From positions 62,001 through 126,000 of the forward strand of contig JAHFQJ010000002.1 in assembly GCA_023266335.1 (NCBI GenBank): a DNA stretch of 64,000 bases. Reading direction: 5' to 3'. The first letter of the stretch is position 1; every line of letters begins with the position of its first letter. The notes beneath the pieces are model-generated. The model saw only the letters and a program-made list of their open reading frames with translations, had not been told where the DNA came from and did no database searches. The stretch is from Burkholderiaceae bacterium. GTDB taxonomy: Bacteria > Pseudomonadota > Gammaproteobacteria > Burkholderiales > Burkholderiaceae. A program made the translations under genes and the position numbers. Positions 44,785-54,319 of the stretch are shown piece after piece.

Positions 44785-45198
44785 ATGGCATACAGCGAAG
44801 AAGTAATTGACCATTACGAAAACCCCCGTAATGTAGGTTCATTAGATAAGCAAGATAGTCATGTGGGTACAGGCATGGTTGGTGCGCCGGCTTGCGGTGA
44901 TGTTATGAAGCTTCAAATTAAAGTAAGTGATGACGGAATTATTGAAGATGCCAAATTTAAAACCTATGGATGCGGTTCTGCAATTGCATCTTCATCATTA
45001 GTTACTGAAATATTAAAAGGTAAAACTTTAGACGAAGCATCAAAAATCAAGAATGTTGAGATAGCCCGCCACTTAGCATTACCTCCAGTGAAAATTCATT
45101 GTTCAGTTTTAGCTGAAGATGCAATTAAAGCAGCGATTGAGGATTATAAAAGTAAACGTAAACAAGATTATCAATATGGAAGTATTAAAAAGTATTAA
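44785..45198 (+). CDS. iscU: Fe-S cluster scaffold protein IscU
   Basis: 137 residues. Cluster ligands C37, D39, C63, H105 and C106 are present (GAPACGDVM, TYGCGSAIASSS, KIHCSVLAE). The HscA-binding LPPVK is at 99-103. It builds 2Fe-2S and 4Fe-4S clusters with IscS sulfur. The last ~8 codons overlap the start of an unknown gene in another frame, so that gene is likely translated by coupling. Confidence 0.97.
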   Translation: MAYSEEVIDHYENPRNVGSLDKQDSHVGTGMVGAPACGDVMKLQIKVSDDGIIEDAKFKTYGCGSAIASSSLVTEILKGKTLDEASKIKNVEIARHLALPPVKIHCSVLAEDAIKAAIEDYKSKRKQDYQYGSIKKY

Positions 45199-45661
45199 AC
45201 TAGTAATAGTAAAGTCGGAGCAAGAAGTAAAATTAATTAGCTGTAAGGTAGAATTCGATTCTGAAGATATATCTGCACGCAAAATGATTAGTCTTACAGC
45301 TACTTTAGATATAGATGGCAAGAGTATAGAAAAAGAATTGCCTGTATATAGTGCTCGTGAGATGGATCCAGATGAATCTACGGACACTAATGAAAATAAG
45401 CCTGTGGATTGTTTATTTATTAGTTTACATGGTTGGGAATACCGCAATAACTATTGTCTTAGTAGGCTTAAATTTTATTTATGCAGACAAAAAGTGCATT
45501 ATTTAGGTAACGATGTAGAGTTATCTTATGATAGTATATTTGATGAATTAGGTAATATACATCCCCAAGAAAAAGATAAACCTGTTTACTATGATACCTT
45601 AATTCATCCGGTTGTTTATGATAATGTCAAAGAAACATTTGAAGTATTAAAAGACGAATAA
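45176..45661 (+). CDS. Unknown gene X inside the isc operon, between iscU and iscA
   Basis: 161 residues from ATG 45176, which lies 23 bases before the iscU end in a different frame. It starts MEVLKSIKLVIVKSEQEV and looks like a soluble beta-rich domain: KLISCKVEFD, SLTATLDIDGKS, then CLFISLHGWEYRNN and YDTLIHPVVYDNVKE. There are four Cys (SCKV, DCLF, YCLS, LCRQ), no signal peptide and no membrane helix. It is not HscB (no J domain), ferredoxin or IscX. I do not recognise it. The coupling to iscU and 27-base distance to iscA place it within the Fe-S assembly operon. Function unknown. Confidence 0.8.
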   Translation: MEVLKSIKLVIVKSEQEVKLISCKVEFDSEDISARKMISLTATLDIDGKSIEKELPVYSAREMDPDESTDTNENKPVDCLFISLHGWEYRNNYCLSRLKFYLCRQKVHYLGNDVELSYDSIFDELGNIHPQEKDKPVYYDTLIHPVVYDNVKETFEVLKDE

Positions 45662-45688
45662 ATATTATTTTTACATAGATTAACATAA

Positions 45689-46009
45689 ATGATAATGATA
45701 ACAGAAGCAGCAGCAAGTCATATTAAAAGGCACTTAAAAAAGCGCGGCAAAGGCGTAGGTATAAGGCTTGGTGTGCGTACAACCGGTTGTTCCGGCTTAG
45801 CTTATAAAATAGAATATGCTGATAGTGTAGAACCAGAAGATATAGTTTTTGAAAACTTTGGAGTTAAAATTATTATTGACCCTAAAAGTTTAATTTATCT
45901 TGAAGGAACAGAAATTGATTTTGAAAAAAATGGATTACAAGAAGGATTAAAATTTAATAATCCTAAAGAAAAAGACAAATGCGGGTGCGGGGAAAGTTTC
46001 CGAGTTTAA
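45689..46009 (+). CDS. iscA: Fe-S assembly A-type carrier IscA
   Basis: 106 residues. The three conserved cysteines are C34 ([15 protein letters not shown]) and C98/C100 (CGCGESF). It carries iron or clusters to target proteins. It is the last recognised gene of the operon; hscB, hscA, fdx and iscX do not follow. A basic segment near residues 12-22 ([10 protein letters not shown]) is typical. Confidence 0.95.
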   Translation: MIMITEAAASHIKRHLKKRGKGVGIRLGVRTTGCSGLAYKIEYADSVEPEDIVFENFGVKIIIDPKSLIYLEGTEIDFEKNGLQEGLKFNNPKEKDKCGCGESFRV

Positions 46010-46084
46010 ATAAAAAAATAATTTTGTTAAATTTTATTAAATAATTATAGGTATTTTTCCTATACAATTTTTCCATATATTTTC

Positions 46085-46113
46085 TTGACAATCAAATATT
46101 AATTAAATATAAT
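46085..46113 (+). promoter_or_regulatory. Perfect-consensus sigma-70 promoter
   Basis: TTGACA at 46085-46090, exactly 17 bases, then TATAAT at 46108-46113. Both hexamers are perfect. The expected start is near 46120. Downstream lies only a 76-residue frame at 46207, so either that small protein or a short RNA is strongly expressed. Confidence 0.85.
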
Positions 46114-46206
46114 AAACTTAACTTAGAAGCTGATAGACAAGTTTCATATTTTAATAGTATTTATAGTTAGTTTTATTTTTTAAATTTATATTTTGTCGGA
46201 TTTATT

Positions 46207-46437
46207 ATGATTAACTTAAGAAAATTTAGTCGTTCTTTGACTTATACTCATTCGCAAGAATTAGATAAACAAGAATCAAGTGTATTAGGTAATTTTATCC
46301 CTGTGCAATCTTCATCAAGTGCTTCAGACAGCAATATGCAGCCGTATATGGTCTCAGGTGAAATATATCTAAATAGCGGTTTTACTTCTCATACAAAGCA
46401 AGCAGGTGCATTTAGCCCGACATCAAGTGCTTTATAA
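46207..46437 (+). CDS. Unknown small Ser-rich protein behind a consensus promoter
   Basis: 76 residues: MINLRKFSRSLTYTHSQELD, then Ser/Gln-rich sequence (VQSSSSASDSN) to the end. No signal peptide, membrane helix or known domain is visible. The ribosome-binding site is weak (CGGA). It starts about 87 bases after the predicted transcript start. Its composition, with little hydrophobic core, suggests a disordered protein. It could be an effector, a small regulatory protein or a chance frame on an sRNA. After the stop, GATAATTGTAATTATC forms a short palindrome but no clear terminator. Confidence 0.5.
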   Translation: MINLRKFSRSLTYTHSQELDKQESSVLGNFIPVQSSSSASDSNMQPYMVSGEIYLNSGFTSHTKQAGAFSPTSSAL

Positions 46438-46580
46438 TATAGATAGAGCGAGATAATTGTAATTATCCAATACATTAGCTTAGCACATTATATAATTTTT
46501 ATATAATATTTGAGAGATGAGCTGGATTATTATCTAACTCATATGTTTAAAAGTCAGCTGTTTATCCAGTATTATAACTT

Positions 46581-47426
46581 CTAGTCTAATTTAAATTTAA
46601 TTGCAAATGTTATCCATGTTTCTACGGCATTTCCATCTTTAATCATGGGTTTAAATTTATTACCAGCACTTTGAACATGCTTTAGGGCTGCATTATCTAA
46701 AATTGATTCTCCGCTACTTTTATTTAAAACCACTTTTTTAGCTTTCCCGTCAGTCCCTACCAATACATTCAAAATTACAGTGCCTTCTATATTATTTTCT
46801 TGTGCATATTCAGGATATTGAGGTTTACCGCCTAGATATTGGCTATCATGATTATCATTAGTTTTAGATGATGAGTCTTTAGCATCTGTACTGCTGTTTT
46901 TACCAGAATTGACTGGAATTTTTGCTTCGTTTTTATTTGTTTGTATATTATCGCTGGGTTTAATAACCTGCTTATCCATTTCTTTTACTTCAGGTAAAGT
47001 ATCCGGCACTTTTATAGTTTTTTCCATAGGAGCAGTATGCTGTTGCTCGATTATATTCATTGTTTTTACATCTGATCTAGCTGTAAGAATAGATTTACGT
47101 TCTATGTTTAGGTTTTCTACTTTTGGTATAGGTTTTTGCTCTATTTTTTTAATTATTTCAGGTTGTTTTTCTATGATTTTTGGAGGTAAAACAACTTTTT
47201 GTATATTTTTAGTATGTATAACTTGTGCTGGTTTATTATCAGATTTTGCACTTTGCTGCAAAAACTCAATTTGCATCGCAGGCATACTAAGTTCTAATAA
47301 ATCATATTTTGAATTTAGCTGCATCATAAATTTAAATGCTAAAAAATGGAATATTAATACCATTCCGCTTATTAACATAAGTGAGGTATTTTGTTTTTTA
47401 ACCGTGTGGCTTAAGATTTTTTCCAT
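46581..47426 (-). CDS. tonB: TonB-family energy transducer
   Basis: 281 residues. One N-terminal membrane helix (about 15-33) is followed by a long Lys/Pro/Ile periplasmic linker (KVVLPPKIIEKQPEIIKKIEQK-like repeats of about 40-200). The C-terminal TonB domain is YPEYAQENNIEGTVILNVLVGTDGKAKKV-type, closing with KFKPMIKDGNAVETWITFAIKFKL. It couples the ExbBD proton motor to outer-membrane receptors. ExbB/ExbD and receptors are not in the window. Its start lies inside the cysS 3' end (16-base overlap), an unusual partner for tonB. Confidence 0.87.
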   Translation of the reverse strand: MEKILSHTVKKQNTSLMLISGMVLIFHFLAFKFMMQLNSKYDLLELSMPAMQIEFLQQSAKSDNKPAQVIHTKNIQKVVLPPKIIEKQPEIIKKIEQKPIPKVENLNIERKSILTARSDVKTMNIIEQQHTAPMEKTIKVPDTLPEVKEMDKQVIKPSDNIQTNKNEAKIPVNSGKNSSTDAKDSSSKTNDNHDSQYLGGKPQYPEYAQENNIEGTVILNVLVGTDGKAKKVVLNKSSGESILDNAALKHVQSAGNKFKPMIKDGNAVETWITFAIKFKLD

Positions 47427-48844
47427 GTTGTTTCTCCATTTAGCTTATCTTGCAAAATTATTCCCATACTAATTAAATCTTCACGAATTTTATCTGCATC
47501 TTTATAACGCTTTTCTAATTTTGCTGTTTTTCTTTCATTAATTTTTTGTTCGACTAATTCAGTATTTAATTGATGATTGAGGCTCAATGCATCACTATTT
47601 AGCAATTGTCCGAAACCGAGAATACTGCATAAATGTTTAAGTAATTTAGCTAAATATGGATTATGTTCTTTATTAAGCGTATGAACCATTTCAAATAATA
47701 CAGATATTGCAATTGCCGTATTAAAATCATCATCTAATGCTTTTTTGAAGCAGATTGCATATTCATTTTGCCAATCTAAATTATTATCATTTGCATTTAT
47801 ATGTATATTGTCGTACTTCTCAAGACAATTGTAAATACGTTCTAACCCTAATTTTGCTTCTTTAAGATAAATATCGGCGTAATTTAAGGGGCTTCGGTAG
47901 TGTGCTTTTAAAATAAAAAATCTTACTACTTCCGGATGAAAATGTTCAAATACTTCTCTGACAGTAAAAAAATTATCTAAAGATTTAGACATTTTTTCGT
48001 CATTAATTTTTACAAAACCGTTGTGTATCCAATAGTTTGCAACATTTTTATGGATATACTCACCATTTTGATAATTATTTGCTCCTTCGCTTTGAGCAAT
48101 TTCATTTTCATGGTGAGGAAATTGTAAATCCATACCTCCGCCGTGTATATCAAACTGTTCTCCAAGAATAGAACAGCTCATTGCTGAACATTCAATATGC
48201 CAGCCCGGTCTGCCTGTACCCCATGGTGATTGCCACTTTACCTCTTGCGGTTCATGCTCTTTCGCAGCTTTCCATAAAACAAAATCTAGGGGGTCTTGCT
48301 TATAATTTGCATTATTATTGTTTATATTTGCATTTTCTCTATGCCCGCTTTGTAAATCATCAATATTTTTACCTGAAAGCTTTCCATAATTTAGAAAACT
48401 GCGTACTTTAAAATTTACATCTCCGCTAGCTGATTGATATGCTAAATCATTAGCAAATAATTTGCCTATCATTGATAACATGGGCTGTAAATACTCTGTG
48501 GCTTTTGGCTCAAAATCTGGTCTTGCAGCTCCCAAGGCATCTGCATCTTCATGCATCGCCTGTATAAATCTAGTTGTTAGATTTGAAATACTTTCCCGAT
48601 TTTTTACTGCCCTATCAATAATTTTATCATCAATATCCGTGATATTTCTTACATAAATAACATCAAACCCGCTAGTACGCAGCCATTTTGCAACTACATC
48701 AAATACTACTATTACCCTAGCATGTCCAATATGGCAGTAATCGTAAACTGTCATGCCGCACACATACATTTTTACAATATTTGGAGTAATCGGCTGGAAT
48801 AATTCTTTTTGTTTGTTTAATGAGTTATAAATATGTAAAGGCAT
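47411..48844 (-). CDS. cysS: Cysteinyl-tRNA synthetase
   Basis: 477 residues. Class I synthetase: zinc Cys C29 in KMYVCGMTVYDYCHIGHARV-type start with HIGH at 38-41, WHIECSAMS, GGMDLQFPHHENEIAQSE for the other zinc ligands, and KMSKS in NDEKMSKSLDNFF. It charges tRNA-Cys. The length is a little above the usual ~460. It overlaps tonB downstream. Confidence 0.97.
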   Translation of the reverse strand: MPLHIYNSLNKQKELFQPITPNIVKMYVCGMTVYDYCHIGHARVIVVFDVVAKWLRTSGFDVIYVRNITDIDDKIIDRAVKNRESISNLTTRFIQAMHEDADALGAARPDFEPKATEYLQPMLSMIGKLFANDLAYQSASGDVNFKVRSFLNYGKLSGKNIDDLQSGHRENANINNNNANYKQDPLDFVLWKAAKEHEPQEVKWQSPWGTGRPGWHIECSAMSCSILGEQFDIHGGGMDLQFPHHENEIAQSEGANNYQNGEYIHKNVANYWIHNGFVKINDEKMSKSLDNFFTVREVFEHFHPEVVRFFILKAHYRSPLNYADIYLKEAKLGLERIYNCLEKYDNIHINANDNNLDWQNEYAICFKKALDDDFNTAIAISVLFEMVHTLNKEHNPYLAKLLKHLCSILGFGQLLNSDALSLNHQLNTELVEQKINERKTAKLEKRYKDADKIREDLISMGIILQDKLNGETTWKKS

Positions 48845-48915
48845 TTTTATTGAATAATTAATTATACATCTATAATTTTAGCATAATTTGAAATTTTCAT
48901 GGCAGAGCCTTAATA

Positions 48916-49536
48916 TTAAAAACCAATCGGAGGTGTTGGTAAATTTTTAAATTTGTTATTTTGTTTAATTTCTTTTATTTGTTTCCGGTTTAGTTTTTTT
49001 GCATTCCCGACTTGTACTTCTGCACTTCCTAGAATTTCGTCATTTGAATTTATACATACCCATCTAAAATATTTTTTGCGGTTAAAAAACCAGTTAAATA
49101 CATGTCTTTCATTTTTAGACAGTTTAAATGCATGATATTGTTTTTTTTGTATTTTTACTGGAGTGATTTTATATGGGCTGTTTTTCTTATCTTGGGTCAA
49201 ACTGCGGTCAAATTCAGTAAACATTAATTTTACTGTAAAATCATTTTCATTTTTGATGATAAATCTTACAGGTTCTTTAAAGTCTACCTTAATAAAATTT
49301 TGACTAAAAATACAGCCATCTTCTAAGTTGATAATTTCTATTCTTTTTGCTTGATCGGCTATTGCCATTGCGCCAAATTCTGTTTGAGTGGATTTTATAC
49401 CTAGCCTAACCTTGGCTGGGGGGGCTTTTTTTATTTCTCCATATGCAGCATTTGTACTCTGTGCAAAGCTTTGGCAACAAAACAATATAACAAAACTGCA
49501 TATTATTTTATTAGATATTTTATATATGTTTAACAT
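48916..49536 (-). CDS. Unknown periplasmic protein
   Basis: 206 residues from ATG 49536; an upstream in-frame ATG at 49581 is possible. The signal peptide MLNIYKISNKIICSFVILFC is followed by CQSFAQ, with cleavage probably after FAQ. The mature part is basic and appears beta-rich: IIKNENDFTVKLMFTEFDRSL (a cupredoxin-like loop in general pattern), then NERHVFNWFFNRKKYFRWVC and SAEVQVGNAKKL. Only two Cys remain in the mature part. There is no clear copper site, so cupredoxin is only a thought. It lies upstream of cysS on the same strand, 71 bases away. Confidence 0.6.
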   Translation of the reverse strand: MLNIYKISNKIICSFVILFCCQSFAQSTNAAYGEIKKAPPAKVRLGIKSTQTEFGAMAIADQAKRIEIINLEDGCIFSQNFIKVDFKEPVRFIIKNENDFTVKLMFTEFDRSLTQDKKNSPYKITPVKIQKKQYHAFKLSKNERHVFNWFFNRKKYFRWVCINSNDEILGSAEVQVGNAKKLNRKQIKEIKQNNKFKNLPTPPIGF

Positions 49537-49857
49537 AGAATTATTTTGTAATAGCAATGGCTTATTCCTATAGTTTATCATATATTAGTGTATACGTTTG
49601 CATTTTAGATTTGCATATAGCTAGTTTTATACATTAATTTAACGCAATAAGACTAACCGCATAATTAAAATTTCAGACTAATTGCATAATCCATACAATT
49701 CTTGCTGTAATCCCTTTTATTTATATTTTGTTGTATAATCTTTAAGTAAGTAGTGTTAACAGCATAGAAATAAATTCAATGCTGTGAGCATGATAAAAAG
49801 GCTTATTCCTGCGGGTGTCAGTTACGGCAGTGTGTTATCTAAATAAATAGCTTGTGT

Positions 49858-50607
49858 ATGATTATTAATGCAATATGTAGTATCTTATTTAATATGTATC
49901 TAGTTATAATAGTAACTACATACGGTATTTTCTGTTTAATTATTTTTCCATTTTTAAATAATAATCTAAGATATAATCTTATAAGGCTTTGGTGCAGACA
50001 TTTTGTATCAAGTGCAAATATAATTTGCGGAATTAATTATCAAATAGATGGGTTAGAACATCTTACAAAAAATTATGATAAGCCTATAATTATATTGTCT
50101 AAACACCAATCAGCATGGGAAACGGTAGCATTTCTGGGTTTATTTCCTAAACGATTGTGTTTTGTATTTAAACGGGAATTACTGTTTATTCCATTTTTCG
50201 GCTGGGTATTAGGCATGCTGGATATGTTGCATATTAACAGAAAATATGGAATTAGAGCATTTGCATATTTATCTAAAGAAACTCAAATAAAATTAAATAA
50301 AGGCTATACTCCTATTTTATTTCCTGAAGGAACCCGTGCTTTGCCTCATCAAAATATACCATATAAAAGCGGCGGTGTTAGATTAGCTATTCAGAATAAT
50401 GCGGATATTATTCCAATCTCGCATAATGCCGGCGAGGTTTGGGCAAAAAATAGTTTTATAAAAAAATCAGGCATAATTAATATTCATGTTGGGAAGCCAA
50501 TATCAAGCGCGGATAAGAATATGGAAGAATTAAATACAGAAGTTAAAAATTATATTGAAAGTCATATTGTTTACAACAACACAAATTTTTTGCAGGATTT
50601 GACATAA
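49858..50607 (+). CDS. plsC: 1-acyl-sn-glycerol-3-phosphate acyltransferase
   Basis: 249 residues from ATG 49858; a TTG two codons earlier is less likely. Two hydrophobic N-terminal helices anchor it. The acyltransferase motifs are SKHQSAWET (H83 and E88, the HX4E form), [14 protein letters not shown], and LFPEGTR. It makes phosphatidic acid from lysophosphatidic acid. It is followed after 22 bases by dapD. The 276-base gap upstream has a small inverted repeat (ACAGCAT...ATGCTGT at about 49759-49785) and nothing else I can name. Confidence 0.9.
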   Translation: MIINAICSILFNMYLVIIVTTYGIFCLIIFPFLNNNLRYNLIRLWCRHFVSSANIICGINYQIDGLEHLTKNYDKPIIILSKHQSAWETVAFLGLFPKRLCFVFKRELLFIPFFGWVLGMLDMLHINRKYGIRAFAYLSKETQIKLNKGYTPILFPEGTRALPHQNIPYKSGGVRLAIQNNADIIPISHNAGEVWAKNSFIKKSGIINIHVGKPISSADKNMEELNTEVKNYIESHIVYNNTNFLQDLT

Positions 50608-50629
50608 TCAATTTATTTTAAGGGAATAT

Positions 50630-51445
50630 ATGGATTTACAAAATATTATCGAGCAAGCATGGGAACAGCGCCAGCAGTTATCAGCTCTTAATTTAGTACA
50701 AATTAAGGAAGCAATTAATCAGGTTATTTCCAGCTTAGATAAGGGAGAGTTAAGAGTAGCCCAAAAACAAGGCACTGAATGGATAGTTAATCAATGGATT
50801 AAAAAAGCAGTTTTATTATCGTTTAGATTGAGTGATAATCAAATCATGGAAGCGGGCGGATATACACAATTTTTTGATAAAGTACCCAGTAAATTTGCAG
50901 GCTATAGCCATGAAGACTTTGTACAAGGTGGTATGCGTGTTGTACCTCCTGCTGTGGTGCGCAGAGGCAGTTTTATTGCTAAAAATGTAGTATTAATGCC
51001 GTCTTATGTAAATATTGGTGCATATGTTGATGAGGGAAGTATGGTCGATACATGGGCAACCGTCGGTTCATGTGCACAAATTGGCAAGAATGTACATTTA
51101 TCCGGCGGTGTAGGTATTGGAGGTGTGTTAGAACCATTACAGGCTAATCCGGTCATCATTGAAGATAATTGCTTTATTGGGGCTAGATCTGAAGTTGTTG
51201 AGGGCATCATTATTGAAGAAAATAGCGTGCTTTCCATGGGTGTATATATTGGTCAATCAACTAAAATATATGATCGTGAAACTGGTGAAATATTTTATGG
51301 CAGAGTACCGTCTGGTTCTGTAGTAGTGCCGGGAAGCTTGCCTAGCAAAAATGGAACACATAGTTTATATTGTGCGGTTATTGTAAAAAGAGTAGATGCT
51401 CAAACTAGAGCTAAAACAGCGATTAATGATTTATTAAGAGATTAA
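50630..51445 (+). CDS. dapD: Tetrahydrodipicolinate N-succinyltransferase
   Basis: 271 residues, the normal ~273. A left-handed beta-helix of hexapeptide repeats carries [39 protein letters not shown] and [16 protein letters not shown]. It uses succinyl-CoA, which links it to sucCD in substrate supply, and makes lysine and meso-DAP for peptidoglycan. AAGGGAATAT lies before its ATG. It is 39 bases before acnA. Confidence 0.97.
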   Translation: MDLQNIIEQAWEQRQQLSALNLVQIKEAINQVISSLDKGELRVAQKQGTEWIVNQWIKKAVLLSFRLSDNQIMEAGGYTQFFDKVPSKFAGYSHEDFVQGGMRVVPPAVVRRGSFIAKNVVLMPSYVNIGAYVDEGSMVDTWATVGSCAQIGKNVHLSGGVGIGGVLEPLQANPVIIEDNCFIGARSEVVEGIIIEENSVLSMGVYIGQSTKIYDRETGEIFYGRVPSGSVVVPGSLPSKNGTHSLYCAVIVKRVDAQTRAKTAINDLLRD

Positions 51446-51484
51446 TGTATTTCTACATGAAGCAAATATAATTTAGGAAACATA

Positions 51485-54190
51485 ATGAATAACAATATTA
51501 ACCTTCAAACGCTTGAACAATTTTCATATACAACCTCGCATGGTTCGCATACAGGTAATTTTTATTCATTGCCTAAATTAGCTCAAGAGTTAAATGTAAA
51601 TCTAAATAAATTACCAGTTAGTCTGCGTATTATTTTAGAAAGTTTATTACGTAATTACGATGATAAAAAAATTACTTTAAATCATATAACTGCGTTAGCA
51701 AATTGGCAGCCTAATATTACCCGCACAGAAGAAATACCATTTATTGCAGCTAGGGTAATTTTGCAGGATTTTACGGGTGTGCCTTTGTTAGTAGATTTAG
51801 CTGCAATGCGTTCTAAGGCAAGCGAATTGGGCAAAGAACCAAGTAAAATTGAACCATTAGTACCAGTTGATTTAGTTGTTGACCATTCAGTACAAATTGA
51901 CAGTTTTGCCACTGAAGAAGCATTGGCTGAAAATATGGCATTGGAATTTGAGCGGAATCATGAGCGTTATCAGTTTATGAAATGGGGTATGCAGGCGTTT
52001 AAAACATTTAAGGTTGTTCCGCCCGGCATGGGAATTGTACACCAAGTAAATCTGGAATATTTAGCACGTGGTCTGCATGCTAAAAAAGATGTTTTTTATC
52101 CGGATACATTAGTAGGTACAGACAGCCATACAACGATGATTAATGGTATTGGTGTGGTTGGGTGGGGCGTAGGGGGTATTGAAGCAGAAGCCGCTATGCT
52201 AGGGCAGCCATTATATTTCTTAACCCCTGATGTGGTAGGGGTAAAATTAACTGGAACACTACCCTTAGGCACAACAGCAACCGATTTAGTTTTAACTATT
52301 ACCGAATTATTACGTAAACATAAAGTAGTGGGTAAATTTGTAGAGTTTTTTGGCGATGGTGCAAAATCGCTTAATGTGCCAAATAGAGCTACACTTGCTA
52401 ATATGGCGCCTGAATATGGTGCAACGATGGGATTTTTTGGAGTTGATGAAAAAACTATAGAATATTTCAAAAATACGGGCAGACATGAAGAAGAAATAGA
52501 AAGTTTAGAAGCATATTTTAAAGCTCAAGGTTTATTTGGTTTAGTTCATGAGGAAGTTGAATATACATCTGTACTGGAATTAGATTTATGTACAATTGTT
52601 TCTTCAGTTGCCGGACCAAAACGTCCTCAAGATAGAATAGCCGTTAAAGACGTAAAAACAACATTCACTGAACTATTCAGCACCCCAGTAGCACAAGACG
52701 GTTTTGGGCATGATGCTGAAAAATTAAATCAAGAATACAAAGTAAATGATAATTTATCTATAAAACACGGCAGTATTTTAATTGCTGCTATTACATCTTG
52801 TACGAATACATCTAATCCGGAAGTTATGCTGGCAGCTGGAATATTAGCAAAATATGCCGTACAAAAAGGTCTTACTATTCCGAAATATGTTAAAACGTCT
52901 CTTGCCCCAGGCTCTAGAGTAGTTACCAAATATTTAGAAGATAGCGGATTATTGCCATTTTTAGAAACTCTCGGATTTAATGTTGCTGCTTACGGATGTA
53001 CAACCTGTATTGGTAATTCTGGAGATTTAGCTCAAGATATAAATCAAACCATTATAGATAATCAATTAATTTGTGCGGCAGTATTATCAGGAAACCGTAA
53101 TTTTGAAGCACGTATTCATACTAATATTAAGGCTAATTTTTTAGCTTCGCCTCCTTTAGTTATTGCTTATGCCATAGCTGGAAATATTAATATTGATTTA
53201 ACTTCTCATAGTCTTGGCAAGGATCATCAAGGTGATGATATTTATTTAAGTGATATTTGGCCAAGTAATGCAGAAATAAGTAAATACATGCAGCATGCAT
53301 TTAATGCAGGCACGTTTATAAATAATTATAAACATATGGGCGGAGAATTATGGGATAAAATTAAAGGTGAAACTGGTAATACTTATAGCTGGCCTCCAAG
53401 TACATATATTGCAAATCCTCCATTTTTTGATGAAAAAGAGGGTAACTGGGATATAAAAAAAGCACATACTATAATAGACGCACGCATTCTTGGTATATTT
53501 GGTGATTCTATTACCACTGATCACATTTCTCCGGCAGGGAGTATCAAAGAAAATGGTCCGGCAGGTATGTGGCTTCAAAAGCAGGGTGTAATAAGAAAGG
53601 ATTTTAATTCTTATGGGGCAAGGCGCGGTCATCACGAAGTAATGATGAGAGGAACTTTTGCAAACGTGAGGATTAAAAATTTAATGCTGCCGTTAAAAGA
53701 GGACGGCTCTCATATAGAGGGCGGGCTAACTATAACTTATCCGGATAAATTACAAATTTCTATTTATGATGCAGCTATGCAATATAAAAGTAATAATATA
53801 GATACAGTTATTTTTGCCGGTGAAGAATATGGCACTGGATCATCACGTGATTGGGCAGCTAAAGGCACTAAATTATTGGGTGTAAAAGCTGTAATTGCTA
53901 AAAGTTTTGAACGCATTCACCGCTCAAATTTAATTGGTATGGGTGTATTGCCATTACAGTTTATAAATGGAATGGATGCTTCTAATTTGGGTATAAATGG
54001 CTCAGAAAAAATTAGTTTTGGCGATTTGAGCGAAATACATCCGCAACAGAATATTCATATTAAAATTGAATATACAAATGGAAATATTAAACATATTCCT
54101 TTGTTATTAAGAGTAGATACTCCAATTGAAGTTGAATATTTCTATAATGATGGAATTTTACCTTATGTATTGAAGCAATTATTAAATTAA
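51485..54190 (+). CDS. acnA: Aconitate hydratase A
   Basis: 901 residues, full length. It isomerises citrate to isocitrate in the TCA cycle. The 4Fe-4S ligands are C439 (TSCTNTSNP), C505 and C508 (GCTTCIGNSG). DSHTTMINGIGVVGWGVGGIEAEA and the C-terminal swivel domain GEEYGTGSSRDWAAKG are intact. As a cluster enzyme it depends on the isc genes upstream. A hairpin (GAATTCTA against TAGAGTTC) lies just after the stop. Confidence 0.98.
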   Translation: MNNNINLQTLEQFSYTTSHGSHTGNFYSLPKLAQELNVNLNKLPVSLRIILESLLRNYDDKKITLNHITALANWQPNITRTEEIPFIAARVILQDFTGVPLLVDLAAMRSKASELGKEPSKIEPLVPVDLVVDHSVQIDSFATEEALAENMALEFERNHERYQFMKWGMQAFKTFKVVPPGMGIVHQVNLEYLARGLHAKKDVFYPDTLVGTDSHTTMINGIGVVGWGVGGIEAEAAMLGQPLYFLTPDVVGVKLTGTLPLGTTATDLVLTITELLRKHKVVGKFVEFFGDGAKSLNVPNRATLANMAPEYGATMGFFGVDEKTIEYFKNTGRHEEEIESLEAYFKAQGLFGLVHEEVEYTSVLELDLCTIVSSVAGPKRPQDRIAVKDVKTTFTELFSTPVAQDGFGHDAEKLNQEYKVNDNLSIKHGSILIAAITSCTNTSNPEVMLAAGILAKYAVQKGLTIPKYVKTSLAPGSRVVTKYLEDSGLLPFLETLGFNVAAYGCTTCIGNSGDLAQDINQTIIDNQLICAAVLSGNRNFEARIHTNIKANFLASPPLVIAYAIAGNINIDLTSHSLGKDHQGDDIYLSDIWPSNAEISKYMQHAFNAGTFINNYKHMGGELWDKIKGETGNTYSWPPSTYIANPPFFDEKEGNWDIKKAHTIIDARILGIFGDSITTDHISPAGSIKENGPAGMWLQKQGVIRKDFNSYGARRGHHEVMMRGTFANVRIKNLMLPLKEDGSHIEGGLTITYPDKLQISIYDAAMQYKSNNIDTVIFAGEEYGTGSSRDWAAKGTKLLGVKAVIAKSFERIHRSNLIGMGVLPLQFINGMDASNLGINGSEKISFGDLSEIHPQQNIHIKIEYTNGNIKHIPLLLRVDTPIEVEYFYNDGILPYVLKQLLN

Positions 54191-54248
54191 TAAATAAAAT
54201 ATGAGTTTTAGAGAATTCTATATTAGAGTAGAGTTCTATGTCAAAAAA

Positions 54249-54284
54249 TACCCTAACTTAACTAGTATGGCGTTAATTAGGGTA
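54249..54284 (-). terminator. Intrinsic terminator of the minus-strand gene at 54320
   Basis: TACCCTAACTTAAC (54249-54262) pairs with GTTAATTAGGGTA (54272-54284), a 13-bp stem with one bulge. On the minus strand it is followed directly by TTTTTTGA. This is the clearest rho-independent terminator in the window. Confidence 0.85.
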
Positions 54285-54319
54285 ATATTTAATCAGAACA
54301 ACTATATTTGAAACTATAA

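Noticed and set aside
45176-45661. Gene X as HscB or ferredoxin
   Set aside because: There is no HPD J-domain motif and no CxxxxCxxC-type ferredoxin pattern; the length and Cys spacing do not fit either.
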